A DNA stretch of 64,000 nt from Roseovarius amoyensis. Its GTDB lineage: Bacteria; Pseudomonadota; Alphaproteobacteria; Rhodobacterales; Rhodobacteraceae. The stretch is from positions 124,001 to 188,000 of the forward strand of contig NZ_QITQ01000006.1 of NCBI RefSeq assembly GCF_003260265.1. Reading direction: 5' to 3'. The notes beneath the pieces were generated by a model, which worked only from the letters and a program-made list of their open reading frames with translations, was not told the DNA's origin and did no database searches. Of the stretch, positions 53,356 through 63,330 are shown one piece after another (within the stretch, counting starts at the first letter, position 1; each line of letters begins with the position of its first letter). The translations under genes and the position numbers were made by a program.

Positions 53356-54275
53356 GGCTATGTCGAACTGTGCAGTCGCCGAAATCACCCCGGAAATCGG
53401 GGTGTAGCCCTCTCGCATGCGCAGAAAAACCGGGCTTTTGCGGCCCCTGTGCGCCAATTCGCTTGTCCACCGCGCAAGGGTGCCGAAACGTGGTTCTTTC
53501 TCTGGTTATCCACAGCAATTTCACGCGATATCAACGGGTTAATCCACAGATTTTTTTCATGCTGCAGTGCTATTTTCTTGCGCTATGCGTGCTGATTGGC
53601 AAAGCTGAACCTGCCGGTCGGGATCGTCAGAGAACGGCAGGCACGCAAAGGCCCCTCGGGACCGGCGCGGCGGGAAACGGGCGGTCGGCCTTGGCCGGCG
53701 GTTATCGGCCCAACGCAAAGGTTCATGGGATGGCGGTGCGGATTGGGGCAGCCCCTTTCCGTGGCGACCGGACCAGGGTCCGAGCAGACCATGGGCGTCG
53801 TGCCCTTCGAGATGCGGCGAACGTGGGAGGCCAAAGGCCGCAAGGCCGGAGGCGGATTGTACGGCACGTTCCTCGGAACAGGATTGTTCAATCCAGGGCG
53901 TCAGGTTTTCGGTGGCGATCTTCGGATCAAGACCGGGATGCACAGACCGCGTCTGCGCACCTGGCGCCTTTTTTCTTTTTCAAACACCGGCAAAAACGGA
54001 ACGGGGCCTGCTGCCATTGGCAACCGGCCCCGCCGTCAGTAGATGCGACCGCGTCTATTGCACCTGTGGATGTATATTTACCCGTGCTTTCGACCTGAAT
54101 CAACCAAATGCGGGGTGTCCATCCAAAAGCTGCGGCAGGTTGCGGAATTGCCACTATATTTTGTACAGAGGCGGCGGCAGACTGTCCGCCGCCTGAGACA
54201 GATCAAGGCGCGGGGGCGGGAATGCGGGTATGATCAAGGGGTAATGTGGCGAATTGAAATTTCGGAGGCTCAGTG
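53356..54275. other. 920-base interval without a recognisable gene
   Basis: Open frames occur on both strands (for example 53596-54042 plus, 53557-53943 minus) but overlap each other and match nothing I know. An AT-rich start (53500-53580) holds one perfect DnaA box (TTATCCACA, about 53513) and TTAATCCACAG nearby. At about 53968 a T-rich stretch (CCTTTTTTCTTTTTC) could end a transcript of roughly 400 bases. Hairpins lie at 53385-53403, 54008-54035 and 54169-54194. A structured RNA is possible; a decayed gene is equally so. Confidence 0.4.
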
Positions 54276-54461
54276 ATGCTGTGGCTGTTCTTGATCCTGC
54301 ATCTCTTCATCGGGACAACCTTGGCCGGGTCATCCATGATCGCGGCGCTGACGATGGGATATGACACGATGACTCATATCCTGATCGCTGCCGGTATTGG
54401 CTTTGTCATCGCTTTTCCGGTCAGCTGGCTGGTGTCGAAACGGCTTTACGATCTGCGCTAG
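54276..54461 (+). CDS. 61-residue small membrane protein
   Basis: The product reads MLWLFLILHLFIGTTLAGSS and continues through two hydrophobic segments (residues 2-28 and 35-53), ending SWLVSKRLYDLR. Short proteins of this shape are conserved in Rhodobacteraceae and, as I recall, are often mis-annotated as CTP synthetase; no such activity is possible at this size. GGAGG precedes the GTGATG; the ATG at 54276 is preferred over the GTG at 54273. Its TAG overlaps the stop of the convergent esterase gene by three bases (CTAG). Confidence 0.82.
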   Translation: MLWLFLILHLFIGTTLAGSSMIAALTMGYDTMTHILIAAGIGFVIAFPVSWLVSKRLYDLR

Positions 54462-55219
54462 GGCGCGTCGAGAAAGGCGCGCACCGCCGCCTCGAACTCG
54501 CGTGGCTTTTCGGCGTGCAGCCAGTGCCCGGCTCCGGGGATTCTGGCAAACCGCGCCTTGGGGAAAAGCCGCTTGATCCGCTCGCGGTGTTCGGCGCGCA
54601 CATAGTCCGAATTCGCCCCGGTCAGGAACAGGGCCGGGCCGTCGAAACGGCCGTCGATTTCAGGAAAGCCCAGGATGTGATCCATCTCGGCGGCGAGGGT
54701 GCCGAGGTTCAGCACCCAGCGGCGGTTCTTGACGTCCAGCGATTGCAGGAAGAACGACACCAGTTCGGGGTCGTCCACATGCGGCGCCAGCAGGTCCCTT
54801 GCGTCCGAACGCCGCTCGATCCCTGACAGATCGACGGCGCGCATCGCCTCGATGTACTGAATTTGCGTGTGGCCATAGGCGACCGGCGCGATGTCGGCCA
54901 CGATCAGCCGGTTGACCAGCTCGGGCCGGGTCAGCGCCAGCACCATCGCGGCCTTGCCGCCCATCGAATGGCCCAGCACGTCCATCGGGCCGCCCAGGCG
55001 CTCGATCACCTGCGCCAGGTCGCCGGCAAGGTCAGGATAGCTGTGGGTTTCGAACCAGTGGCTTTCGCCGTGATTGCGCATGTCTACGGCCACCACGCGG
55101 CCCCGGTCCGAAAGTCGCCTGGCGATCACGCCCCAGTTGCGCCCTGACCCGTAAAGCCCGTGCGCGATCAGCAATCCGGGGCGGCCGGTGTCGTCGCCAT
55201 GTTCGATAAAGTTCAGCAT
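54458..55219 (-). CDS. Alpha/beta hydrolase, YbfF-like esterase
   Basis: The 253-aa product is a compact alpha/beta hydrolase: oxyanion region LIAHGLYGSGRNWG, VVAVDMRNHGESHW, nucleophile elbow DVLGHSMGGKAAMVLA with S85, VADIAPVAYGHTQI, and catalytic His in IPGAGHWLHAEKPREF near the end. This set matches the YbfF group of small carboxylesterases active on short acyl chains or acyl-CoA. No signal peptide is present. It is convergent and overlaps the end of the 61-aa membrane protein gene. A perfect 11-base-pair hairpin lies between it and glyA. Confidence 0.9.
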   Translation of the reverse strand: MLNFIEHGDDTGRPGLLIAHGLYGSGRNWGVIARRLSDRGRVVAVDMRNHGESHWFETHSYPDLAGDLAQVIERLGGPMDVLGHSMGGKAAMVLALTRPELVNRLIVADIAPVAYGHTQIQYIEAMRAVDLSGIERRSDARDLLAPHVDDPELVSFFLQSLDVKNRRWVLNLGTLAAEMDHILGFPEIDGRFDGPALFLTGANSDYVRAEHRERIKRLFPKARFARIPGAGHWLHAEKPREFEAAVRAFLDAP

Positions 55220-55256
55220 CGCGCCAGTGATAGCGCCGGGCAGGCAGGGATGCCAG

Positions 55257-55283
55257 CCCCCGCGCGGGCGTGCCGCGCGGGGG
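55257..55283. terminator. Strong GC hairpin downstream of glyA
   Basis: The arms CCCCCGCGCGG and CCGCGCGGGGG pair perfectly (11 base pairs, loop GCGTG). It lies 12 bases after the glyA stop codon. No T-run follows, so it may be Rho-assisted or protect the 3' end. Confidence 0.6.
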
Positions 55284-55294
55284 ACTGTTTCGGA

Positions 55295-56602
55295 TCAGAG
55301 CCCGGGATAAAGCGGGAAGCGCGCGCAGAGTTCGGCAACCTTGCCGCGCACGTTTTCCTCGACAGCGCCGTTGCCGTCGGGGCCGTTGGCGGCCAGCCCG
55401 TCGACCACCTCGACGATCCAGTCGGCGATCTGGCGGAACTCGGCGGTGTCAAAGCCGCGCGTGGTGCCCGCCGGCGTGCCAAGGCGGACGCCGCTGGTCA
55501 CGGTGGGTTTCTCGGGGTCGAAGGGGATGCCGTTCTTGTTGACGGTGATACGGGCCCGCCCCAGCGCGGCGTCGGTGATGTTGCCGGTCACTTTTTTGGG
55601 GCGCAGGTCCACCAGCATCACATGGGTGTCGGTGCCGCCGGTGACAATGTCCAGCCCGCCCTTGACCAGTTGATCGGCCAGCGCATCGGCATTGGCGCGC
55701 ACGCGGCGGATATAGTCCTTGAAGTCGGGCTGCAGCGCCTCGCCGAAGGCCACGGCCTTGGCCGCGATCACATGCATCAGCGGACCGCCCTGGATGCCGG
55801 GAAAGATGGCAGAGTTGACCTTTTTTGCGATGGTTTCGTCATTGGTCAGGATCATGCCGCCACGCGGGCCGCGCAGGGTCTTGTGGGTGGTGGTGGTGAC
55901 GACATGCGCATGCGGAAACGGCGAGGGATGCTCGCCCGCCGCCACCAGCCCGGCAAAGTGGGCCATGTCGACATGCAGATAGGCACCCACCATGTCGGCG
56001 ATGGCGCGGAAGCGGGCAAAGTCGATCACCCGCGGGATGGCCGAGCCGCCGGCGATGATGACCTTGGGCTTGTGTTCCAAGGCCAGGGTCTCGACCTCGT
56101 CATAGTCGATCAGGTTGTCCTGCCGCCGCACGCCGTACTGGACCGAGTTGAACCACTTGCCCGACTGGTTGGGCGCCGCGCCGTGGGTCAGGTGGCCGCC
56201 CGAGGCCAGGTTCATGCCCAGGATGGTGTCGCCCGGTTTCAGCAGCGCCTGGTTCACCCCCTGGTTGGCCTGGCTGCCAGAGTTGGGCTGCACGTTGGCG
56301 AATTCACAGTTGAACAGTTGTTTCGCGCGCTCGATGGCCAGGTTTTCGGCAATGTCGACGAACTGGCAGCCGCCATAATAGCGCCGGCCGGGATAACCTT
56401 CGGCGTACTTGTTGGTCAGTACCGAGCCCTGCGCCTGCAGCACGGCGGCCGAGACGATGTTTTCGGACGCGATCAGCTCGATCTCGTCGCGCTGGCGGCC
56501 CAGCTCCGATTCGATGACGCGGGCGATCTCGGGGTCGCGTTCGGCCAGGGGCTGGGTAAAGAACGATTTGTTATCAATGGGCTGGTTCGCATCATGCGGC
56601 AT
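55295..56602 (-). CDS. glyA: Serine hydroxymethyltransferase
   Basis: GlyA interconverts serine and glycine with transfer of a one-carbon unit to tetrahydrofolate. The 435-aa product has [54 protein letters not shown], the PLP lysine in [19 protein letters not shown], and [16 protein letters not shown]. The start at 56602 has GGAG at the right distance; the longer frame to 56791 overlaps the divergent nadK start. It supplies the glycine consumed by the gcv operon. Confidence 0.96.
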   Translation of the reverse strand: MPHDANQPIDNKSFFTQPLAERDPEIARVIESELGRQRDEIELIASENIVSAAVLQAQGSVLTNKYAEGYPGRRYYGGCQFVDIAENLAIERAKQLFNCEFANVQPNSGSQANQGVNQALLKPGDTILGMNLASGGHLTHGAAPNQSGKWFNSVQYGVRRQDNLIDYDEVETLALEHKPKVIIAGGSAIPRVIDFARFRAIADMVGAYLHVDMAHFAGLVAAGEHPSPFPHAHVVTTTTHKTLRGPRGGMILTNDETIAKKVNSAIFPGIQGGPLMHVIAAKAVAFGEALQPDFKDYIRRVRANADALADQLVKGGLDIVTGGTDTHVMLVDLRPKKVTGNITDAALGRARITVNKNGIPFDPEKPTVTSGVRLGTPAGTTRGFDTAEFRQIADWIVEVVDGLAANGPDGNGAVEENVRGKVAELCARFPLYPGL

Positions 56603-56771
56603 GTGGTGGATCTCCGTCGAGCTGCTGTTTGCGGGATTTCCTATCGGAAACCCGACATGCTTGAAAGGCTGTAAAGCGACAAAACCCCTTGCTTGGCCGG
56701 CATATCTGCCGCAACACGGAACCGTGCGTGATGCAAATGCTTCAATACGAGGCGGATCGGAAACCCCTGTG

Positions 56772-57539
56772 ATGGCCAGTGAACACCACATCGCCTTTGT
56801 GGCCAGCGAGATGCCCGTGGCCCAGACCGCGCGGGCGGCGCTGATCCAGCGCTATGGTCAGGCCGAAGAGGCCAAAGCGAACGTGATCGTCGCGCTGGGC
56901 GGTGATGGCTTCATGTTGCAGACCCTGCACCGGACCCAGAACCTGGGCGTGCCGGTCTACGGAATGAACCGTGGCACCGTCGGGTTCCTGATGAACGATT
57001 ACAGCGAGACCGATCTTGTCGAACGCCTGGAGGCGGCGGAGGAGGCGGTGATCAACCCGCTGGCGATGCGCGCGCAGACAATCGATGGCGCCATACATGA
57101 CGCGCTGGCGATCAACGAGGTTTCAATGCTGCGCGAGGGGCCGCAGGCGGCCAAGCTCAAGATCAGTATCGATGGGCGCACCCGGCTGGCCGAGCTGGTG
57201 TGCGACGGGGCGCTGGTGGCGACGCCGGCGGGATCGACCGCGTACAACTATTCCGCCCATGGGCCGATATTGCCGATCGGGTCGGACGTGCTGGCGATTA
57301 CGGCGGTGGCGGCGTTTCGCCCGCGGCGCTGGCGCGGTGCGCTGGTGCCCAAGACCGCGACGATCCGGTTCGATGTGCTCGACCCGTCCAAGCGCCCGGT
57401 GATGGCCGAGGGCGACGGCCAGGCAGTGCGTGACGTTGCCTGGGTCGAGGTGCGTTCGCAACCGGAAATCCGGCATCGCCTGCTGTTCGACCCCGGTCAC
57501 GGGCTGGAAGAGCGGCTGATCCGCGAACAGTTCGAATAG
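56772..57539 (+). CDS. nadK: NAD kinase
   Basis: NadK phosphorylates NAD+ to NADP+. The 255-aa product has the catalytic GGDG in [35 protein letters not shown], and the glycine-rich [20 protein letters not shown] of the family. The start at 56772 gives [26 protein letters not shown]...CTGTG upstream has no strong ribosome site. The gene diverges from glyA with 169 bases between starts. A CCCCGGG palindrome follows. Confidence 0.93.
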   Translation: MASEHHIAFVASEMPVAQTARAALIQRYGQAEEAKANVIVALGGDGFMLQTLHRTQNLGVPVYGMNRGTVGFLMNDYSETDLVERLEAAEEAVINPLAMRAQTIDGAIHDALAINEVSMLREGPQAAKLKISIDGRTRLAELVCDGALVATPAGSTAYNYSAHGPILPIGSDVLAITAVAAFRPRRWRGALVPKTATIRFDVLDPSKRPVMAEGDGQAVRDVAWVEVRSQPEIRHRLLFDPGHGLEERLIREQFE

Positions 57540-57566
57540 CCGTCATGACGCATTGCATCATGGCCC

Positions 57567-57587
57567 CGCCCCGGGCCTGACCCGGGG
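57567..57587. repeat. Single extragenic palindrome (CCCCGGG family), copy 3
   Basis: CCCCGGGCCTGACCCGGGG with two flanking bases is identical to the first unit at 45899-45919. It lies between convergent nadK and prpE. Unlike the other two sites it has no partner hairpin. Confidence 0.75.
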
Positions 57588-57616
57588 CACACGCCCTTGG
57601 TTGTCTGGACGGCGCG

Positions 57617-59509
57617 TTAGTCCTTGGCGTAGCCGATGCTTTGCAGCGCCACCTTGATTTCATCCAAGATCGCGGGGTCATCGATGGTCGCCGGCAGTTT
57701 GAATTCGGTGCCGTCCGCGATCTTGACCATGGTGGCGCGCAGGATCTTGCCCGAGCGCGTCTTGGGCAGCCGGTCGACCACCACGCACAGCTTGAACGCT
57801 GCCACCGGGCCGATGCGGTCGCGCACCAGCTTGACGCATTCGGCGGTGATCTCTCCCTCCGGCCGGTTGACGCCCTTGGTCAGGCAGATAAAGCCCACCG
57901 GCAACTGGCCCTTGAGCTGATCACCGACCCCGATCACCGCGCATTCGGCGACGTCGGGGTGTTCGGCCAGCACCTCTTCCATCGCGCCGGTCGACAGGCG
58001 GTGGCCAGCGACGTTGATGACGTCATCGGTGCGGGCCATGATGTATAGGTATCCGTCCTCGTCGATCATGCCGGCATCGCCGGTCTCGTAATAGCCGGGG
58101 AAGGTGTCGAGATAGCTTTTGCGAAACCGGTCCTCGGCGTTCCAGAGCGTCGGCAGCGTGCCCGGCGGCAGCGGCAGCTTGATAGCCACGGCGCCCAGTT
58201 CGCCCGGGCCTTGCGGCTTGCCGGTCTCGTCGAGGATCTGGATGTCGTAGCCCGGCATCGGCACGCCCGACGACCCGATCTTGACCTCCATCTTTTCCAG
58301 CCCCATGGGGATGCCGGTGATGGTCCAGCCGGTTTCGGTCTGCCACCAGTGGTCGACCACGGGGATGCCGAGCTGGGCAGCGGCCCAGTTGATGGTGTCA
58401 GGATCCGCCCGTTCGCCGGCAAGGTAGAGCACGCGCAGGAAGCTCAGGTCGTATTTCTTGACGAACTCGCCCTTGGGGTCTTCGCGTTTGATGGCGCGAA
58501 AGGCGGTCGGCGCGGTAAAGAAGCTGCGCACGTTGTGTTCGGAAATCACCCGCCAGAATGTGCCGGCGTCGGGTGTGCCAATGGGCTTGCCCTCGAACAC
58601 CACGGTGGTGTTGCCGTGCACCAGCGGCGCATAGCAGATATAGCTGTGGCCCACGACCCAGCCGACATCGGACGCGGCCCAGAACACGTCGCCCGGATCG
58701 ACGTTGTACATGTTCTTCATGGTCCAGTTCAGCGCCACCAGGTGCCCGCCGGTGGCGCGGATAACGCCCTTGGGCGCCCCGGTCGTGCCAGAGGTATAAA
58801 GGACATAGGCGGGGTGGTTGCCCTCGACCGGGACGCAGGCGGCGGGCTCGGCGCCCTCCTGAAAGTCATGCCAGTCGTGATCGCGGCCCGGCTCCAGTTC
58901 GGCGCGGTGTTCCTCGCGCTGAAGGATGACGCAGAATTCGGGCTTGTGCCGGGCCAGGTCGATGGCGCCGTCATAAAGCGGCTTGTACTGCACGGTCCGG
59001 CCCGGTTCCAACCCGCAAGAGGCGGCGATGATCGCCTTGGGCTTGGCGTCGTCGATTCGCACCGCCAGTTCATTGGATGCGAAGCCGCCGAAGACCACCG
59101 AGTGAATCGCGCCCAGTCGCGCACAGGCCAGCATCGCCTCCAGCGCCTGTGGCACCATCGGCATGTAGATGATCACGCGGTCGCCCTTTTCCAGCCCCTG
59201 CTGCCGCAGCGCGCCGGCCAGTTGGGCGACGCGGGTCTGCAATTCGGCAAAGCTGATCTTTTCCTTCCGCCCGGTGATGGGGCTGTCATAAATGATCGCG
59301 GTCCGGTCGCCGTTGCCGGCCTCGACGTGGCGGTCGACGGCGTTGTGGCAGGTGTTTACCAGCCCGTCGCTGAACCATTCGTAGAGTGGAGCGTTTTCAT
59401 CGAACAGGGCCTTGCTTGGCATCCTGTCCCAGTCGATGGCCTGCGCGGCATCCATCCAGAACGCATCCGGGTCGCGCTTCCAGCTTTCGTAGACCTCTTT
59501 GTATCCCAT
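57617..59509 (-). CDS. prpE: Propionyl-CoA synthetase (acetate/propionate--CoA ligase)
   Basis: The 630-aa ligase activates propionate (or acetate) to the CoA ester. It has YVLYTSGTTGAPKGVIRATG (phosphate loop), DVFWAASDVGWVVGHSYICY, VVDHWWQTETGWTITGIPMG, TGDAGMIDEDGYLYIMARTD, and the lysine in LPKTRSGKILRATMVKIADG that acetylation would silence. The WWQTETG region and the length fit PrpE rather than Acs. The start at 59509 has GGAGGAG at seven bases; the ATG at 59515 is too close to it. TTTGCAAA palindromes 120-195 bases upstream suggest control by a short-chain acyl-CoA regulator. Confidence 0.92.
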   Translation of the reverse strand: MGYKEVYESWKRDPDAFWMDAAQAIDWDRMPSKALFDENAPLYEWFSDGLVNTCHNAVDRHVEAGNGDRTAIIYDSPITGRKEKISFAELQTRVAQLAGALRQQGLEKGDRVIIYMPMVPQALEAMLACARLGAIHSVVFGGFASNELAVRIDDAKPKAIIAASCGLEPGRTVQYKPLYDGAIDLARHKPEFCVILQREEHRAELEPGRDHDWHDFQEGAEPAACVPVEGNHPAYVLYTSGTTGAPKGVIRATGGHLVALNWTMKNMYNVDPGDVFWAASDVGWVVGHSYICYAPLVHGNTTVVFEGKPIGTPDAGTFWRVISEHNVRSFFTAPTAFRAIKREDPKGEFVKKYDLSFLRVLYLAGERADPDTINWAAAQLGIPVVDHWWQTETGWTITGIPMGLEKMEVKIGSSGVPMPGYDIQILDETGKPQGPGELGAVAIKLPLPPGTLPTLWNAEDRFRKSYLDTFPGYYETGDAGMIDEDGYLYIMARTDDVINVAGHRLSTGAMEEVLAEHPDVAECAVIGVGDQLKGQLPVGFICLTKGVNRPEGEITAECVKLVRDRIGPVAAFKLCVVVDRLPKTRSGKILRATMVKIADGTEFKLPATIDDPAILDEIKVALQSIGYAKD

Positions 59510-59601
59510 GATCATCTCCTCCGGTCCTTGCCTCTTGTGTTACGAGACCGGCGGCATGGGCGGCAAGGGGCGGCGGGGATTGCGGGACCAATTGCGTCAA
59601 G

Positions 59602-59702
59602 AAATTTGCAGATCGGCGACAAGACAGGTTGCAAATTTTTGCAAAGCGCCCGGCATGTCAAATTCCGACGCGAAAACGGACTGAGTTTGCAAAATTTGCA
59701 AA
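59602..59702. promoter_or_regulatory. TTTGCAAA palindromes upstream of prpE
   Basis: Two 17-base near-palindromes are present: TTGCAAATTTTTGCAAA (59629-59645) and TTTGCAAAATTTGCAAA (59686-59702). A further half-site AAATTTGCA is at 59602-59610. TTTGCAAA pairs are recalled as the site of PccR/ScfR, a short-chain acyl-CoA regulator in Rhodobacter, there with a four-base spacer; here the spacers are one or two bases. The sites lie upstream of prpE and of the divergent DUF302 gene. Confidence 0.6.
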
Positions 59703-59884
59703 TCACCGGGTGCGAATCAGGGCAGAGCGCCAGCCCCGTTTCACCCTGGCTGCGCAGGCACCGGCGCGTCGTGCGTGTCAGACGGGTTCAGCAAGTGTCG
59801 AGCGGTCACGTCATTGTTTGTGGACATCTGCCGAACGGGCAAGGACCCTGAGTGCATTTCAATGTGTATAGGGAGAATGGCGAA

Positions 59885-60340
59885 ATGAAGACCCTGATAA
59901 CAGCTGCGACCGTGGCATTTCTGGCAGCGCCCGTCATGGCCCAGTCCGACGATATCGTGAAGGTGCCCGCATCGGGTAATGTGGAAGCCACTGCAGACCG
60001 TCTGGAGGCGGCCATCGACAATGCCGGCGCAACTGTGGCGGCAAGGGTCGATCATGGTGCGGCCGCTGCAACTGTGGATATGGGACTGCATGACGCTCAA
60101 CTCCTGATCTTCGGCAATCCGAAGATAGGCACCCCGGCGATGCAGGATGACGCGCTTGCGGGTCTGTTCCTGCCACTCAAAGTGCTGGTCTACGAAGATG
60201 GCGAGGGTCAGGTGTGGCTTGCCTACGAGGATCCCGCGGCGATGTCGGACAGGCTTGACGGCATCAGCGCCGATGCGCCGTATCTCGAACGGATGCAGGG
60301 CGCTTTGCGGGCTCTCACATCGGCGGCCGCTTCTGAATAG
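59885..60340 (+). CDS. Exported DUF302 protein
   Basis: The 151-aa product has a signal peptide (MKTLITAATVAFLAAPVMAQ, cleavage after AMA/QS near 20) and a DUF302 domain: ADRLEAAIDNAGATVAARVD and LLIFGNPKIGTPAMQDDAL, the family motif, then LPLKVLVYEDGEGQVWLAYE. DUF302 proteins bind small ligands but their role is unknown. The start at 59885 has GGGAGAATGG upstream; the longer frame to 59852 lacks a signal at its start. It diverges from prpE. Confidence 0.88.
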   Translation: MKTLITAATVAFLAAPVMAQSDDIVKVPASGNVEATADRLEAAIDNAGATVAARVDHGAAAATVDMGLHDAQLLIFGNPKIGTPAMQDDALAGLFLPLKVLVYEDGEGQVWLAYEDPAAMSDRLDGISADAPYLERMQGALRALTSAAASE

Positions 60341-60365
60341 CTTCCTTGCCGGTGATCGCGACCGG

Positions 60366-62645
60366 CTAGCCGTAATGCGCCACCGGCGTGCCGGCGATGG
60401 CGGCCATGTTCAGCAGGCCGCGCGCGGTGATGCCGGGGGTGACAACGTGGGCGCGGTTGCCCATCCCCATCAGGATCGGTCCCACCTCCAGCCCGCCGGC
60501 CTTTTTCTTGAGAATGTTGCGCACGCCCGAGGCGGCATCGGCATTGGCAAAGACCAGCACGTTCGCGGCCCCCTCCAACCGGTTGTCGGGTAAGAGCCGG
60601 GCACGCAGTTCGGGGTTGAGCGCGGTATCCACGTTCATCTCGCCCTCATAGGCGAAATCGCGCGGCTCCGAATCCAGGATCGTGATCGCCGCGCGCGCGC
60701 GCTTGCCCGAATCGCTGCCTTGGTTGCCGAACTGCGATTGCGAACACAGCGCAACCCTTGGCGCGATGCCAAAGCGACGCACGTGCCGGGCCGCGCCGAT
60801 GGCGATCTCGGCCAGGTTCTCGGGCGTGGGATGGACGTGAACATGGGTGTCGGCGATGAACAGCGGGCCATCCTCGAGGATGATCAGCGACAGCGCCCCG
60901 TGGGGGTGCAACATATCGCTGCCCAGGACCTGGGTGACATAGTTCATGTGCCAGCGGAATTCGCCGAAGGTGCCACATATCAGGCTGTCGGCCTCTTCGC
61001 GGTGAACCATAACCGCGCCGATGGCGGTGGTGTTGGTGCGCATGATTGCCTTGGCAAGGTCGGGGGTGACGCCGCGGCGCTTCATGATGTCGTGGTAGGT
61101 GCCCCAGTAGTCGCGGTAGCGGGGGTCGTTTTCCGGGTTGACGATGTTGAAGTCCCGCTCGGGCCGGATCTGCAGGCCCAGCCGTTCGCAGCGGTTGGCG
61201 ATCACCTCGGGCCGGCCGATCAGAATCGGGGTTTCGGTGGTTTCTTCCAATATGGCCTGTGCGGCGTGAAGCACGCGTTCGTCCTCGCCCTCGGCAAAGA
61301 CGATCCGGCGCGAAGCGGTGGCGGCGGCCTCGAACACGGGGCGCATCAGCAGGGCGGACCTGTATACGCTGGCGTCCAGTTTGCGTTTGTAGGCGGCCAG
61401 GTCATCGATCGGGCGGGTGGCGACGCCGGTTTCCATCGCCGCGCGCGCCACCGCCATGGACACGATGCCGCAAAGCCGCGGATCAAACGGTTTGGGGATC
61501 AGGTAGTCGGCGCCGAATGTCAGTTGCTCGCCCTTGTAGATCGTCGCCGCCTCGGCCGAGGTGGTGGCGCGCGCCAGTTCCGCGATGCCCTCGACGCAAG
61601 CGATCTGCATGGCGTCGTTGATCTCTGTCGCGCCGACATCCAGCGCGCCGCGAAAGATGAACGGAAAGCACAGGACGTTGTTGACCTGGTTGGGATAGTC
61701 GCTGCGCCCTGTGGCGATGATCGCGTCAGGGGCGGCGGCGCGCGCGTCATCGGGCATGATTTCCGGCGTCGGGTTGGCAAGGGCAAACACGATCGGCCGG
61801 CTGGCCATGCGCGCCACCTGTTCGGGCTTTAGCACGTTGGGCCCGGACAGGCCGAGGAATAGGTCGGCGCCACTGATCACGTCGTCCAGCGTGCGCAGGT
61901 CGGTCTTTTGGGCAAAGGCCGCCTTTTGCGGGTTCATGTCGACCTCGCGGCCCTCGTAAACCAGCCCGTGAATGTCGCACAGCCAGACATTTTCGCGTCG
62001 CACGCCCAGCTTCAGCAGCAGGTTGAGACAGGCAATCCCGGCCGCTCCGCCCCCGGTCGAGACGATCTTGATCTCGTAAAAGGACTTGCCGGCGACATGC
62101 AGGGCGTTGCGGGCGGCGGCGCCGACGACGATGGCGGTGCCGTGCTGGTCGTCGTGAAAGACCGGGATGTTCATCCGCTCGCGGCAGAGCTTTTCAACGA
62201 TAAAGCAGTCGGGCGCCTTGATGTCCTCTAGGTTGATGGCGCCGAACGAGGGTTCCAGCGCGCAGACGATATCGGCCAGGCGTTCGGGGTCGCGTTCGTT
62301 CAGCTCGATGTCGAAACAGTCGATGCCGGCGAATTTCTTGAACAATACGGCCTTGCCTTCCATCACCGGCTTGGAGGCGAGCGCGCCGATATCGCCCAGC
62401 CCCAGCACGGCGGTGCCGTTGGTGACCACTGCCACCAGGTTGGCGCGCGCGGTATAGCGGCTGGCGGTGGCCGGGTCGGCCTTGATTTCGAGACAGGCTT
62501 CGGCGACGCCAGGGGAATAGGCGCGCGCCAGGTCGTGGCCGTTGGCCAGCGGCTTGGTGGCGCGGATCTCCAGCTTTCCGGGCTTGGGAAACTCGTGATA
62601 GGCAAGCGCCGTCTGGCGCAGGTTTTCCTTGCTGCTGTCGGTCAT
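60366..62645 (-). CDS. maeB: NADP-dependent malic enzyme with C-terminal phosphotransacetylase-like domain
   Basis: MaeB decarboxylates malate to pyruvate with NADP+. The 759-aa protein has the N-terminal malic domain ([60 protein letters not shown]), an NAD-binding domain ([20 protein letters not shown]), and from about residue 430 a phosphotransacetylase-like domain ([40 protein letters not shown]). The fused domain usually regulates by acetyl-CoA and lacks PTA activity. AAAGGA precedes the ATG at 62645. It is probably used to make NADPH and pyruvate from C4 acids formed by propionate. Confidence 0.93.
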   Translation of the reverse strand: MTDSSKENLRQTALAYHEFPKPGKLEIRATKPLANGHDLARAYSPGVAEACLEIKADPATASRYTARANLVAVVTNGTAVLGLGDIGALASKPVMEGKAVLFKKFAGIDCFDIELNERDPERLADIVCALEPSFGAINLEDIKAPDCFIVEKLCRERMNIPVFHDDQHGTAIVVGAAARNALHVAGKSFYEIKIVSTGGGAAGIACLNLLLKLGVRRENVWLCDIHGLVYEGREVDMNPQKAAFAQKTDLRTLDDVISGADLFLGLSGPNVLKPEQVARMASRPIVFALANPTPEIMPDDARAAAPDAIIATGRSDYPNQVNNVLCFPFIFRGALDVGATEINDAMQIACVEGIAELARATTSAEAATIYKGEQLTFGADYLIPKPFDPRLCGIVSMAVARAAMETGVATRPIDDLAAYKRKLDASVYRSALLMRPVFEAAATASRRIVFAEGEDERVLHAAQAILEETTETPILIGRPEVIANRCERLGLQIRPERDFNIVNPENDPRYRDYWGTYHDIMKRRGVTPDLAKAIMRTNTTAIGAVMVHREEADSLICGTFGEFRWHMNYVTQVLGSDMLHPHGALSLIILEDGPLFIADTHVHVHPTPENLAEIAIGAARHVRRFGIAPRVALCSQSQFGNQGSDSGKRARAAITILDSEPRDFAYEGEMNVDTALNPELRARLLPDNRLEGAANVLVFANADAASGVRNILKKKAGGLEVGPILMGMGNRAHVVTPGITARGLLNMAAIAGTPVAHYG

Positions 62646-62860
62646 CCGAAATCCTTTCGGCAAGCGCCATGGTGAATTGGTTTAATATTAAACAACCCCC
62701 TTTATAGCGCAAGCGACGCTCGGCAATGCGTCCCGTGCGCGCACCGGGTTGTGCCGTCGCGCCTGTTGATGACAGCTTGCATCCCGGGGGCGCGCCACGC
62801 AATCTCAATCTCGACGATGTGAAGCCGGTCACGCCGCCCGGCCTGCCAGAGGGAAACCAG

Positions 62861-63253
62861 ATGTCGCTGATCGACGATGCCGCCCGCGTTCGTGAAAATG
62901 CCCACGCGCCCTATTCCGGTTTTCGGGTCGGCGCGGCGGTGCGCACGGCCTCGGGGCGCGTCTTTGCCGGCTGCAACGTTGAAAATGCCGCCTCGCCCGA
63001 GGGCACCTGCGCCGAGGCCGGCGCCATCGCAGCGATGGTGGCGGCGGGCGAGACCGAACTGGCCGAGGTGGCGATCATCGCCGGCGCAAGGGCGCCGATC
63101 AGCCCCTGCGGCGGCTGCCGCCAGCGCCTGGCCGAGTTCGGTGGCGCGCAGGTGCCGGTGGTGATGGCCACGCTTGACGGTGTGCAGGTCACGAAAACGC
63201 TGGGCGAACTGCTGCCGATGGCGTTCGACGCCAGTCACCGGGCGCGGGGCTGA
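62861..63253 (+). CDS. cdd: Cytidine deaminase
   Basis: Cdd converts cytidine and deoxycytidine to uridine forms. The 130-aa protein has the zinc signature with C50, E52 (TCAEAGA), C83 and C86 (PCGGCRQ), and the GCNVENAASPEG motif. The length fits the small tetrameric form. The start at 62861 follows AGAGGGAAACC; the longer frame to 62726 begins in noncoding-looking sequence. upp follows 77 bases downstream on the same strand, so pyrimidine salvage genes are grouped. Confidence 0.93.
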   Translation: MSLIDDAARVRENAHAPYSGFRVGAAVRTASGRVFAGCNVENAASPEGTCAEAGAIAAMVAAGETELAEVAIIAGARAPISPCGGCRQRLAEFGGAQVPVVMATLDGVQVTKTLGELLPMAFDASHRARG

Positions 63254-63330
63254 CCGGGACAAGCTGCGCAATTGCCTTTCTCGTGGTATGCGGGATATGA
63301 CGCTGAAATCGGTCACACAGGGAGCGGATC

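Noticed and set aside
53505-53580. AT-rich stretch with TTATCCACA considered as a replication origin
   Set aside because: Only one perfect DnaA box is visible, with no parA/parB, repABC, dnaA or hemE-type origin genes nearby.
53590-53990. RNase P RNA, tmRNA or 6S RNA in the gene-free interval
   Set aside because: The expected conserved stretches, such as GAGGAAAGTCC for RNase P RNA or an alanine-type tmRNA tag, were not found on either strand.
53596-54042. 148-codon frame in the gene-free interval
   Set aside because: It starts with TTG without a ribosome site, competes with overlapping frames on the other strand, and shows no recognisable domain.
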